Below, piece by piece: positions 1 to 8,111 of a stretch of 64,000 nt of DNA. The notes beneath the pieces were generated by a model. That model did no database searches. It worked only from the letters and a program-made list of their open reading frames with translations, and was not told the origin of the DNA. Origin of the DNA: FEB-12 sp964503315 (GTDB taxonomy: Bacteria; Zixibacteria; MSB-5A5; GN15; FEB-12); the NCBI GenBank assembly GCA_964503315.1, contig CAZCZL010000001.1, forward strand, positions 372,001 through 436,000, written 5' to 3'. Numbering within the stretch: the first letter of the stretch is position 1; every line of letters starts with the position of its first letter. Both the position numbers and the translations under genes were made by a program.

Positions 1-31
1 GCTCTTTTTTGTGTCTGCGATTTCGTATCTA

Positions 32-508
32 TCAATCGGAGAATTTGTAGCCGGTCCTACGACGATACTTCCCGTCGGTCCGATCCATCATCTTCTCCAT
101 GATGAACTCACGGCGAACCGTGCAGTAATCATCGTGGTAACGGCTGATGATCCGATTGACCTCTTCTTCCGTATAGGTCTTGTTCGGCTCAAACGCCGCG
201 AGGATATACTCGAGCAGGAATTTCCGTTTGGACAGCTTGACCGGCAGTGACTCGATCTTTTCATCCTTCACGAAATTCTCGATCACCTTCTGCTTTTCGC
301 CCCGCGGGCGCTGATTCGAATGGCGCTCCAGCCACTCATGCACCGCCTCCTCTGGAATGCGCCAGTCTTTCCCTATCTTGTACGCTTTGATCTCCCCGGC
401 CTGAACCTTGCGGGTAATCACCTGCACGTTCATCTTCAGCCTATCCGCCAACTCGGCGGTGGTGAAAAACGATGTGGCGCGAACCGCGCCCTCGGTAAAG
501 TCAGACAT
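32..508 (-). CDS. Excisionase-type HTH protein with C-terminal DUF2087
   Basis: A 158-residue cytoplasmic protein, probably a DNA-binding regulator. Residues about 13-62 form a MerR/excisionase-like helix-turn-helix (FFTTAELADRL, then KIGKDWRIPEEAVHEWLE). Residues about 93-150 match the DUF2087 pattern: KRKFLLEYILAAF, YTEEEVN, HDDYCTVRREF and a basic end. In known families this domain is often attached to HTH regulators. The ATG at 508 has a good AGGAG eight bases upstream, and a promoter (536-563) sits just in front. It appears monocistronic. The target is unknown. The fold assignment is confident; the biological role is not. Confidence 0.85.
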   Translation of the reverse strand: MSDFTEGAVRATSFFTTAELADRLKMNVQVITRKVQAGEIKAYKIGKDWRIPEEAVHEWLERHSNQRPRGEKQKVIENFVKDEKIESLPVKLSKRKFLLEYILAAFEPNKTYTEEEVNRIISRYHDDYCTVRREFIMEKMMDRTDGKYRRRTGYKFSD

Positions 509-535
509 CTTGTTGCTCCTTAGTCAATTGCGCAC

Positions 536-563
536 AATATAGTAAGCGAATAACGGCCGTCAA
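536..563 (-). promoter_or_regulatory. Sigma70-like promoter of the HTH/DUF2087 gene
   Basis: Read on the minus strand: -35 TTGACG, 16-base spacer, -10 TATATT, about 30 bases upstream of the start codon. The flanking DNA is distinctly AT-rich. Predicted from sequence only. Confidence 0.6.
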
Positions 564-726
564 GTATTCTTCGGCACTTTTCCGTATTTTCTTTAATTTT
601 AACGTATAGATAATTCTTGACGAATAGTATTAACAACCCGCTCAACCACAGCTCGTTCCCCTGCTTTCCACCCCGTAATCGCTTACGAATTGACAACATC
701 GCCCCACATGTCGTTATTGGCCCCTC

Positions 727-1584
727 ATGGCACTCCTCCTGTACATCATTCTTTGCCTCATTTGGGGCTCAACCTGGATTGCTATAAAGCTCGGGCTCTC
801 CGATGCTCCCCCTCTGTGGGCCGCCTCGATCCGCTTCGTGATCGCCGTGGGAATTCTGGGGACGATCGTCTTGGTCAAACGCTACCCCCTGCCTCGTTCG
901 CTCAGGGAGTATCTCATCATGGGGCACCCCGGCTTTTACATGTACGGCCTCAGCTATGCCCTCATCTATTTCGGCGAACTCTACATCAACTCCGCGCTCG
1001 CTTCAGTGCTCTTTGGTTCATTCCCCTTCTTTGTCGCCATGCTCTCACACTACTATCTGCCGGGCGAGAAGCGCGTCTCCCCTCTTGGTTGGCTTGGTAT
1101 GGTGATCGGCTTTGCCGGTGTTGTACTCATATCCTACGATTCACTCCAGACGTCTCAGCATATTTTTCTCGGCACTATGCTGACGCTTGTCGGGTCATTA
1201 GCCTCCGCGGTCGGGCTCATGTTCCACAAGCGCCATTGTGAACGGGCGAACATCTATGTCGCCGCGGTCGTGCAGATGTTGTTCGGAGGGATCTTCCTGA
1301 TTGCCGGAGCGATTATCTTCGAAGATATCGGCCGACTGAACCTCTCCCCTATTTCGATCGGTTCAATACTCTATTTGGCGATCTTTGGAACCGCTATCGC
1401 GTTTGTGGGATACTACTGGTTGCTGACCAAAATGCGCACGGTCACCGTCTCCCTCATCGGTTTCGTCACTCCGCTGGTCGCGATACTGATTGGTCTTTCG
1501 ATGTTCGACGAACAACTCACCGCGCTCATTGGAATCGGCACAGTGCTGATCTTCGCCGGGATGGCCCTGGTGACGCGGAAATAG
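727..1584 (+). CDS. EamA/DMT-superfamily transporter
   Basis: A 285-residue inner-membrane protein with about ten hydrophobic segments in two homologous halves, the usual length and layout of drug/metabolite transporters. The N-terminus carries the family-typical LIWGSTWIAIKLGL stretch. The second half ends in a helix (LIGIGTVLIFAGMALV) typical of the second EamA domain. Substrate cannot be inferred. No clear Shine-Dalgarno precedes the ATG at 727, but the hydrophobic pattern begins immediately, so this start is reasonable. It converges on the next gene with only 6 bases between stops. Confidence 0.85.
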   Translation: MALLLYIILCLIWGSTWIAIKLGLSDAPPLWAASIRFVIAVGILGTIVLVKRYPLPRSLREYLIMGHPGFYMYGLSYALIYFGELYINSALASVLFGSFPFFVAMLSHYYLPGEKRVSPLGWLGMVIGFAGVVLISYDSLQTSQHIFLGTMLTLVGSLASAVGLMFHKRHCERANIYVAAVVQMLFGGIFLIAGAIIFEDIGRLNLSPISIGSILYLAIFGTAIAFVGYYWLLTKMRTVTVSLIGFVTPLVAILIGLSMFDEQLTALIGIGTVLIFAGMALVTRK

Positions 1585-1590
1585 ACTCGT

Positions 1591-3489
1591 CTACCTGTCT
1601 ATTCCCACCCCTACTTCATAGGGATTCACCCAAGTCGTATCCGACGCCGGCCCTATCCACCGCTTCCCATTCTCCGAGTAAGGTTGATCATACGTGTCAT
1701 TCCCGCCGCCATCGATAAACAACCCGAAACAATGGAGATACTTTCGATACCCCACCTTCTCGCCATTCGCTCGACCCAGTGTCGTCCCAGCTTTGGTTGT
1801 GTACGAATCATCCCCCGCCCAATCATGAAATATCCCTATCCCATTCGCGTTTCCGCCGCCGAGTGAAAGATTCGGCACCGAGTATTTGTCATTCCCGGCC
1901 CGTTCGTTGAAGTATCCTATGGTGAAATCATGCCCCGCCCCCACTGCCATATTCATCGCGGCGTTGTATTCATCATTACCGTTCGCGTCATCCAACAGCC
2001 CCACCGCGAAATGCGCCCCCGAACCCTGCACATACCAAATACCGTTATAGCTATCCTCGCCCGCTCTATCCAACAGCATGCCGACCGAAAACCAGTACGC
2101 GCACCCTTGCGCGAACAGCCCCGCCGAATACCGATCATTCCCCTTGAGATCGCACAGTATCCCGACTCCACCCGCCCACGAGTGACCATCGACATAATCC
2201 GCTCGACGTCCAAACGCCACTCCCTGCGCCAGCGAAGCGTTATGCTCTTTCGTCTGTGGCGATGGACTGGTGATAATGCTATCCTCCGCGACATACCTAT
2301 CATCCCCGTCGAAGTTTATCAGCACGCCGCACCCCTTCGAGTATCCATACCCTTGCGCGTTCCCGACACAATAGAATGAATCAACTCCCGCGCTATCCGA
2401 GAGAATTCCGATCCCGAAGACTCCACTCCCCTGCAAGTAATTCTTCCCCGCGTAAATATCATTCCCGGAATAATCCAGCAGCATCCCGCCACCAAACACA
2501 CCGCTCCCCTGCGCGATATGCTTCGCCTCGTACCGGTCATTCCCGGCTTTATCTATCAGAATTGACACCCCAAGCACCGTCCCGCCTATCCCCGCCGAGG
2601 TCGTATCTGTCGAGATATATTTGTCATCCCCCGATGGATCTATAATGATGCTCACCGGAAAATCATCGGGATACCCGGAGAACCTGTACGTGTCATTCCC
2701 GCCTCCATCAACGATCAACAGCGGCGGCACCGGATATTCATATAAATCATCCTGCGATGTCCCTATCACGATCATCCCGCGCTTGGTCGGTATCTCCAGC
2801 CGCGCTTTTGGGAACTCCGCATACTCCACTGAGTCGGCCATCCGCTTCGTCAGCTCTGCCAGATCCTCCATCGCCGCGACCAGCAGATTGAAATCGATCT
2901 TCTCCGCCATCTCTTCGATGATATCCGCGCGCTCCTCATTTTCCGTCAGTAGAAAATCAAACACCGCCTTACGGTTCTTCTCCTTCGCGTATCCATTAAA
3001 TGCCCGCTTGAGATAAAAGCGGTCATCGTTCGCCGTCACCGAGAGGATATCCACCCCCTGCCGAAGTCTCCTGTTCCGGTCACCGAGCAGAATCCCACGG
3101 TTCGTCGCCAGCGCGGTCTTCGGCAATGAATCTTTCTGGGGCATGTACTGCTCCAATTGATCCCCTATCAACCCGCGCCGCACCGGGCAATCTATCCGTC
3201 TCCCCGCGTCCCCCACCAGCGCCGTCAGATTGGTCACATTGGTTGAGCAGGCGATTGCCGCGATCTCCCCATACTTGGGAATCTTGAACGGATTTTTGTG
3301 CAGCACCGTGAAGTACGACAGCCGCCACCTATCCCCGCCCCATCCCGCCATCTCATCCTGGTCGAACCGAAGATCCTCGCTGGTCATCCCGACCTGCGCG
3401 AGCGCGCTGTCAACCAAAGGGATATCCTGTGCGCCGGCTGACAGGCTTAGCGTTAGTATGGCGATTGAAAGACAGATGATTCTCCGCAT
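1591..3489 (-). CDS. Secreted protein with about twelve GNDxY repeats
   Basis: A 632-residue protein with a signal peptide (about residues 1-20, ending SAGA). The N-terminal 250 residues are not recognised. From about residue 265 to 610 there are roughly twelve tandem units of 25-37 residues. Each contains a (L/I)xDxxGNDxY core separated by Gly-rich stretches such as QGSGVFGGGML. The regular spacing and Asp/Asn/Gly cores suggest a repetitive beta-solenoid, possibly calcium-binding like RTX repeats, although the exact RTX nonapeptide is absent. The ATG at 3489 has GGAG about nine bases upstream. Likely extracellular or surface-located. Function unknown. Confidence 0.8.
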   Translation of the reverse strand: MRRIICLSIAILTLSLSAGAQDIPLVDSALAQVGMTSEDLRFDQDEMAGWGGDRWRLSYFTVLHKNPFKIPKYGEIAAIACSTNVTNLTALVGDAGRRIDCPVRRGLIGDQLEQYMPQKDSLPKTALATNRGILLGDRNRRLRQGVDILSVTANDDRFYLKRAFNGYAKEKNRKAVFDFLLTENEERADIIEEMAEKIDFNLLVAAMEDLAELTKRMADSVEYAEFPKARLEIPTKRGMIVIGTSQDDLYEYPVPPLLIVDGGGNDTYRFSGYPDDFPVSIIIDPSGDDKYISTDTTSAGIGGTVLGVSILIDKAGNDRYEAKHIAQGSGVFGGGMLLDYSGNDIYAGKNYLQGSGVFGIGILSDSAGVDSFYCVGNAQGYGYSKGCGVLINFDGDDRYVAEDSIITSPSPQTKEHNASLAQGVAFGRRADYVDGHSWAGGVGILCDLKGNDRYSAGLFAQGCAYWFSVGMLLDRAGEDSYNGIWYVQGSGAHFAVGLLDDANGNDEYNAAMNMAVGAGHDFTIGYFNERAGNDKYSVPNLSLGGGNANGIGIFHDWAGDDSYTTKAGTTLGRANGEKVGYRKYLHCFGLFIDGGGNDTYDQPYSENGKRWIGPASDTTWVNPYEVGVGIDR

Positions 3490-3573
3490 GGCTACTCCAT
3501 TAGCTGTTTGGTCAATCCGTTCAAATAATCATGTTGAATCCCCCGCGTCCAGCCCTTTGCCCATATCCAGTAG

Positions 3574-3619
3574 GTCGAAACCCCTGCCCCGAAGGGGGCC
3601 GCGATGCGGCGGTTTCGAC
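3574..3619. repeat. Inverted repeat in intergenic element
   Basis: Arms GTCGAAACC (3574-3582) and GGTTTCGAC (3611-3619) enclose a GC-rich middle. It lies in the gene-free stretch 3490-3867, which holds only such palindromes, the assembly gap and a C run. Confidence 0.6.
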
Positions 3620-3686
3620 ACTCCCTTTCGACTATGCGCGGCAGACGTCCCCGTCTGCCCGACAACCCCCTCGCCACATCGCCTCA

Positions 3687-3704
3687 TGCCAGCGAAAGCT
3701 GGCA
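3687..3704. repeat. Palindrome abutting the assembly gap
   Basis: TGCCAGC-GAAA-GCTGGCA is a perfect 7-bp stem with a GAAA loop. It is related to the TCCCAGC-GAAT-GCTGGGA palindrome at 9537-9554, so it is probably a dispersed repeat. The contig was joined with Ns directly after it. Confidence 0.6.
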
Positions 3705-3714
3705 NNNNNNNNNN
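3705..3714. other. Assembly gap (10 N)
   Basis: Ten undetermined bases. The true length of the missing DNA is unknown; ten is a common placeholder. Anything reading across this point is unreliable. Confidence 0.99.
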
Positions 3715-3747
3715 TTTGCTAGTTTGCGCGGCCGACGCCCCCGCGGG

Positions 3748-3767
3748 CCCCCCCCCCCCCCCCCCCC
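3748..3767. repeat. 20-base C homopolymer beside the gap
   Basis: An uninterrupted run of C in DNA right after the gap. It is more likely a low-quality contig end than biology. Confidence 0.8.
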
Positions 3768-3867
3768 GCCCACCTAATGGGGCCCTCGACTCTATTCTTG
3801 CCAAAATAGGTTCAATATACTACCTTATGTGAACTTTGTCACAAAGTGGAACAACCTAGGAGACTGT

Positions 3868-5280
3868 GTGAAACTCGACTCGATCCTCAAATTCGCCAAA
3901 GAAAAACAGATAGAATATATCGACCTCAAATTCTCAGACCTCCCCGGCATCTGGCACCATATCACCCTGCCGGTCTCGTCGCTCACCCCCGACCTCTTCG
4001 CCCAGGGCGTCGGCATCGATGGCTCCTCCCTTCCCGGTTTCTCCTCCATCGAGCGTGGCGACATGATCATGCTCCCCGACCCGGAGGCGATGTTCATCGA
4101 TCCGTTCTGCGACCGCCCGACCCTCTCCTTCATTGGCAATATCATGGATCACGGCGAACATATCACGCCCTACTCGCGCAATCCGAGACGTGTGACTGCC
4201 GATGCCCAGAAATACTGCGCGAAACTCGTCAAAGGCGCGCAGGCGATCATTGGCCCGGAGTTTGAATTCTACGTCTTCGATGAGGCCCGTTTCTATCAGG
4301 GTCCTGAAGCCGCATTCTACTATCTCGATTCATCCGAGGCCGCCTGGCGACCAACTGAAGATTCCGAAGCCCTCGGCTACAAGATCCCCTATAAAAAAGG
4401 CTACCATGCCGCCCCGCCGATGGATCGCACTTTCAATCTCCGCTCGCAGATGGCGTCGATGCTCGCCGATGTCGGCGTCGCGCTCAAATATCATCACCAC
4501 GAGGTCGGCGGCGCGGGACAACATGAGATCGAGGTCGCTTTCGCTCCCATCATGAAGATGGCCGACCAATCGATGATGATAAAATACATCATCAAAAACG
4601 AATGCTTCCGCCACCAGAAATCCGCCACATTCATGCCCAAGCCGCTCTTCAACGAACCCGGCTCCGGCTTGCATGTCCATCAGTATCTCGCCGATGACAA
4701 GGGCTCGCTTTTCTACGATCCCAAGGGTATCTGCAAAATGTCCAAGCTAGGGCTTTGGTATATCGGCGGCATGTTGAAACATGCCGACTCGCTCCTGGCG
4801 TTCACCAATCCATCGACCAATTCATATAAGCGGCTCGTTCCCGGTTTCGAGGCTCCCGTCGCCGGGACCTATTCGATGGGGAACCGCACCGCCTGTATCC
4901 GCATCCCGGGATATCAGCGGAGCGCGAAAACCTACCGCTTTGAGTTCCGTCCGCCCGATGGCACCATGAACCCCTATCTCGCCTATGCCGCGATGTTGAT
5001 GGCCGGCCTCGACGGCATCAAAAACAAGATCGACCCCGGCATGCCGCTCGACAAAAATCTGGAGCAGTTGTCGGAGAAGGAACTCTCGAAGATTCACCAT
5101 CTGCCGACTTCGTTGACCAAGGCGCTCGACGCGCTCGAACGCGACAACAAGTATCTGCAGGAGGGCGGCGTTTTTACTGAGGATCTGCTGGAGAACTGGG
5201 TGAAGATCAAGCGGAAAGAGGTGAGCGAGATCCGTGTCCGCCCCACCCCGCATGAATTTGAGATGTATTATGATGTGTGA
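3868..5280 (+). CDS. glnA: Type I glutamine synthetase
   Basis: Makes glutamine from glutamate, ammonia and ATP in the cytoplasm. About 470 residues from the GTG at 3868, which has AGGAGA four bases upstream; the GTG at 3829 would add 13 unfamiliar residues without a ribosome site. Family signatures visible are DGSSLPGFSSIERGDM, the GPEFEFYVFD metal site, VGGAGQHEIEV, SGLHVHQYL, NRTACIRIPG and FRPPDGTMNPYLAYAAML. The adenylylation region reads DKNLEQLSEKE: the Tyr of the usual NLYxLPxxE is replaced by Glu, so classical GlnE control is unlikely. Followed by a hairpin terminator, so probably monocistronic. Confidence 0.97.
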   Translation: MKLDSILKFAKEKQIEYIDLKFSDLPGIWHHITLPVSSLTPDLFAQGVGIDGSSLPGFSSIERGDMIMLPDPEAMFIDPFCDRPTLSFIGNIMDHGEHITPYSRNPRRVTADAQKYCAKLVKGAQAIIGPEFEFYVFDEARFYQGPEAAFYYLDSSEAAWRPTEDSEALGYKIPYKKGYHAAPPMDRTFNLRSQMASMLADVGVALKYHHHEVGGAGQHEIEVAFAPIMKMADQSMMIKYIIKNECFRHQKSATFMPKPLFNEPGSGLHVHQYLADDKGSLFYDPKGICKMSKLGLWYIGGMLKHADSLLAFTNPSTNSYKRLVPGFEAPVAGTYSMGNRTACIRIPGYQRSAKTYRFEFRPPDGTMNPYLAYAAMLMAGLDGIKNKIDPGMPLDKNLEQLSEKELSKIHHLPTSLTKALDALERDNKYLQEGGVFTEDLLENWVKIKRKEVSEIRVRPTPHEFEMYYDV

Positions 5281-5308
5281 GGCGACTCACATATAGCTGA
5301 TACAAGAG

Positions 5309-5333
5309 ACCCCGGCCGCAAGGCCGGGGTTTA
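5309..5333 (+). terminator. Hairpin terminator after glnA
   Basis: ACCCCGGCC-GCAA-GGCCGGGGT is a perfect 9-bp stem with a 4-base loop, 28 bases past the glnA stop. Only a short T tract follows. Confidence 0.65.
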
Positions 5334-5367
5334 GTCTATTAAGATTGAGCGAACGCTCATGAATATT

Positions 5368-6240
5368 TTACAATGCTTTGCCTGCTTCGCCACGCGATTT
5401 GCTCTTTGATAGTTCGGCAAGCCTGTCCGATAGGCGCGAAGCCAAACGAGGTGGAAACAGTCTTCTCAATCGATTTCTGAGTTCGATATTTCCATTGAAC
5501 AAGAACTTCAGATCGCGGCCTACATTGTCCCAAAGTTCGATTCCTGTAGATGGCCATTGTTCACTGACTTGTGGAACAAAGAGATTCTCCTGAGTAAGTG
5601 CGGCGATCAGATCGCCAAAAGTATTAGCGATTTCAGCGCTAATCGCAAGGCCTGCTGGATCACTAATATCTGTGATTTCTCTTTGAAACTGGTGCAACCG
5701 CGATGCGATGTCCTTCACTTCATGAAGCCTCTGTTTCCGATCATTTTTCTTGCCGATTCTGCGCGCCTTAAACTCTTTGATGAGTTTCCTCAGCTTTACA
5801 GGATCTGCTGTAGAGTTTAGGCTAGAAACAATCCACTTCTCCTCGTCTCTGTTTAATCGGAATTTTTCATTCTCAAGTAGGGGAAAGGCCTCGCGAAACA
5901 ATCCATAGGAAGGCAGATTCGGGAATTGATCGTTGATAGAATTGGTGGATGGAAAGTACTGACGAATGCGATAGCAGTAGCTTAAGAAGTCTCTGGTCAA
6001 GTAGCTGTTCTTAAGACCATCCGCACGTCCATAAATACGCCAATAAAGAGGATGGGGTGCAGCTTGGTGCTTTTCCATGAATTGCCGCAGCAGCTCTCCC
6101 ACGCTCCACATAATACCCAAGACTTCCGTTCCCGTAATTCCTAATACATCGCGGTCGCGAAAACGGTTATTCAACGGCGCAATTGTATCAATCAGCTTAC
6201 TAATCTCAGCCTGGGGGATGTGAGGCAATTCAGACTTCAC
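5368..6240 (-). CDS. Unknown protein, partner of the GHKL ATPase
   Basis: A 290-residue soluble, mostly helical protein with a strongly basic C-terminus (RLRRLFPPRLASRLSDRL). I do not recognise the family. The N-terminal half (EVLGIMWSVGELL, LTRDFLSYCYRIRQYFP, LFREAFPLLEN) has only a loose resemblance to DUF1016/YhcG-type N-terminal helices; no PD-(D/E)XK, HNH or GIY-YIG motif is visible. Its start overlaps the end of the upstream ATPase gene by 11 bases, so the two are translationally coupled and very likely work together. Base composition is clearly more AT-rich than glnA and the methylase on either side, suggesting horizontal acquisition. Confidence 0.75.
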   Translation of the reverse strand: MKSELPHIPQAEISKLIDTIAPLNNRFRDRDVLGITGTEVLGIMWSVGELLRQFMEKHQAAPHPLYWRIYGRADGLKNSYLTRDFLSYCYRIRQYFPSTNSINDQFPNLPSYGLFREAFPLLENEKFRLNRDEEKWIVSSLNSTADPVKLRKLIKEFKARRIGKKNDRKQRLHEVKDIASRLHQFQREITDISDPAGLAISAEIANTFGDLIAALTQENLFVPQVSEQWPSTGIELWDNVGRDLKFLFNGNIELRNRLRRLFPPRLASRLSDRLAELSKSKSRGEAGKAL

Positions 6241-7945
6241 TTGAGTCCTCTGAGCCGTTGTCTTCTAAGTGCAACAAGCTCTTATTGATGAAAGGTTGCA
6301 AGGCCTGCTCGAATAGATAGATAAAGGACACAACATCCGTAAACAGGTCAGTACGCTGGTTCATTATTGCCTGAACCGCAGGCTGCGTACCTTTAGTAGT
6401 ATAGAACTTGTCCTTATAGTGAATTGCGATCTCAGATGCGAGATACGTCACCAGCCGCTCTGATACTAGAGGTTCCCCTTGCCTAGATCTCTTCATGCGA
6501 GATTGGAAGTCTTCATGCGATGTGTAAATGACAATGGCATCACCCTCAAGGTAGTTAGATCGAAGCATTGTGCCATCACTTCTTCGCTGTTCCCTGTCAG
6601 AGAATCTCACATTGAACCCAGAACTTCTTTTGGGTTTGGCCGGAATGCTGTCGTTCGAAGCCTTGGGTTCAGCACTGGTTTCCTGTGCGAAGGGTTGACC
6701 CTTATCCGAGTCATTAGGCGCACCCCCAATGAAATCGTCTTTCCCTCCGGGCTGAAAGATGGCCACGCTTCCCTCTATTGCCGGAGTCACAGTCTCAGAA
6801 CCACCAGGCTGAAAGCTATTCCTGAATTTCAATAGGTCGTGTTTTGCAAGATCAGACAGTGTCGATGAAAGTAGGTCCTCAAGGTTTCGCATATGCGAAA
6901 CCTCGGCTCTTCTATTTATTGCCTGCAGCGCCTCATTTATTTCTTCTTCGAGCTTGACTATTTCATCATATACTAGACCGCGATTGTAGGTCCGCTCAAA
7001 GTCGTCACGCGGCAACGTGGGTTCCAATTGCCCTGCTATGTCAATGTAGCCAGTCAAATTCTGGTGTGCCCAAAGACCGGTCCGGAACCCAGACTTATTT
7101 CTGAACGACTTGATCGCCTGAACTTCCTCGATTCTTCTTCCTTTGCTGGTGAAAACAGGGCGTTTGTCCGGCAATATATCCTCAGTTACTTTTAGATATA
7201 CACTAATGGGCGGAGACAGATGGATAGTCTTTCGGGTGCTTGCCCTTTCACTGACCAAAGATGTAATAGTCCGCTCAATTACTTTGCCTTCATGAGAATT
7301 GTAGTCATAAGGGGAGCATCGTATCTCCTTCCCGTCACAAACCAGCAACACTCGGAGGCGGTCTCTCGCTAACAGACGTTCAAAGTGCTTTTCGATTTCC
7401 GTCTTCAGCTGTTCAGCCGTTAATTCCTTCCACCACTCCCTATCGAAACCCGTGACCCTAATGATGGTCCCAGCCGACAAATTGTATTTCTCTTTTGGGG
7501 ATTTGATGGGGTCAGCAATTTCACCTCCAGTAGTGTATGCACTACGATCAATAACAATCTTCTGGGCATAATTGTCTTCTGAAACAGCGCTCACAACTTC
7601 CAGCTTATTCGCACATGCCGCATAGGCGTGAATTCCAAATCCAAATTGGCCGTTAGTGAAGTCGCTTTTCTTCTTTTCAGAGTCACCTATGTGCTCAACT
7701 ATTCGCAGCAAAGATCCGCGGGTCATACCTCTGCAATTATCCTGAACCATCACTGTCTTATTCAAGGTGTCAATTTTGACAACTACAGAGATGTCTCGCG
7801 GGTATTTGCCGCCTGTCTCCACCCACAGATGCTCTGCACTGTCAAGAGAGTTGTCAATGTACTCCATCAGTATTCTTGAAGTAGATTGGTAAATCTTTGC
7901 GATACTTGAGACTATCGTCGGAGAAACTTTGACCTTGATGCCCAT
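6230..7945 (-). CDS. GHKL (Hsp90/MutL/MORC-like) ATPase
   Basis: A 571-residue protein with an N-terminal Bergerat-fold ATPase. The N box is EYIDNSLDSAE (about residues 29-39), G1 is DNCRGM, G2 is NGQFGFGIHAYAACA and G3 is GTIIRVTGF. The order and spacing resemble MORC and MutL rather than sensor kinases, and no phospho-acceptor His box or membrane segment is present. The region about 180-370 could be the transducer domain. A variable linker (about 380-450) leads to a conserved-looking C-terminal domain of unknown type. First gene of a two-gene unit, with its own promoter at 7990-8017. AT-rich relative to neighbours. Role inferred as nucleic-acid or defence related, not shown. Confidence 0.85.
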   Translation of the reverse strand: MGIKVKVSPTIVSSIAKIYQSTSRILMEYIDNSLDSAEHLWVETGGKYPRDISVVVKIDTLNKTVMVQDNCRGMTRGSLLRIVEHIGDSEKKKSDFTNGQFGFGIHAYAACANKLEVVSAVSEDNYAQKIVIDRSAYTTGGEIADPIKSPKEKYNLSAGTIIRVTGFDREWWKELTAEQLKTEIEKHFERLLARDRLRVLLVCDGKEIRCSPYDYNSHEGKVIERTITSLVSERASTRKTIHLSPPISVYLKVTEDILPDKRPVFTSKGRRIEEVQAIKSFRNKSGFRTGLWAHQNLTGYIDIAGQLEPTLPRDDFERTYNRGLVYDEIVKLEEEINEALQAINRRAEVSHMRNLEDLLSSTLSDLAKHDLLKFRNSFQPGGSETVTPAIEGSVAIFQPGGKDDFIGGAPNDSDKGQPFAQETSAEPKASNDSIPAKPKRSSGFNVRFSDREQRRSDGTMLRSNYLEGDAIVIYTSHEDFQSRMKRSRQGEPLVSERLVTYLASEIAIHYKDKFYTTKGTQPAVQAIMNQRTDLFTDVVSFIYLFEQALQPFINKSLLHLEDNGSEDSSEV

Positions 7946-7989
7946 GGCTCCCCGCTATTGGGTTACTGGTAGTAGTGTTATCGATCCCA

Positions 7990-8017
7990 AATATATCTTC
8001 TTATCTACGTTCCACAA
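7990..8017 (-). promoter_or_regulatory. Putative promoter of the GHKL ATPase unit
   Basis: Minus strand: TTGTGG, 16-base spacer, TATATT, about 45 bases upstream of the ATPase start, in the AT-rich divergent intergenic region 7946-8111. Confidence 0.45.
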
Positions 8018-8111
8018 GTGGTTTTAGGCGAGCCGGTTTTCCCTGAGATCTTTGGTATTTCCTCAAAAATGCTAACTATAGTATGTAGACAGCCGCGGAT
8101 TTTCGTATTTT

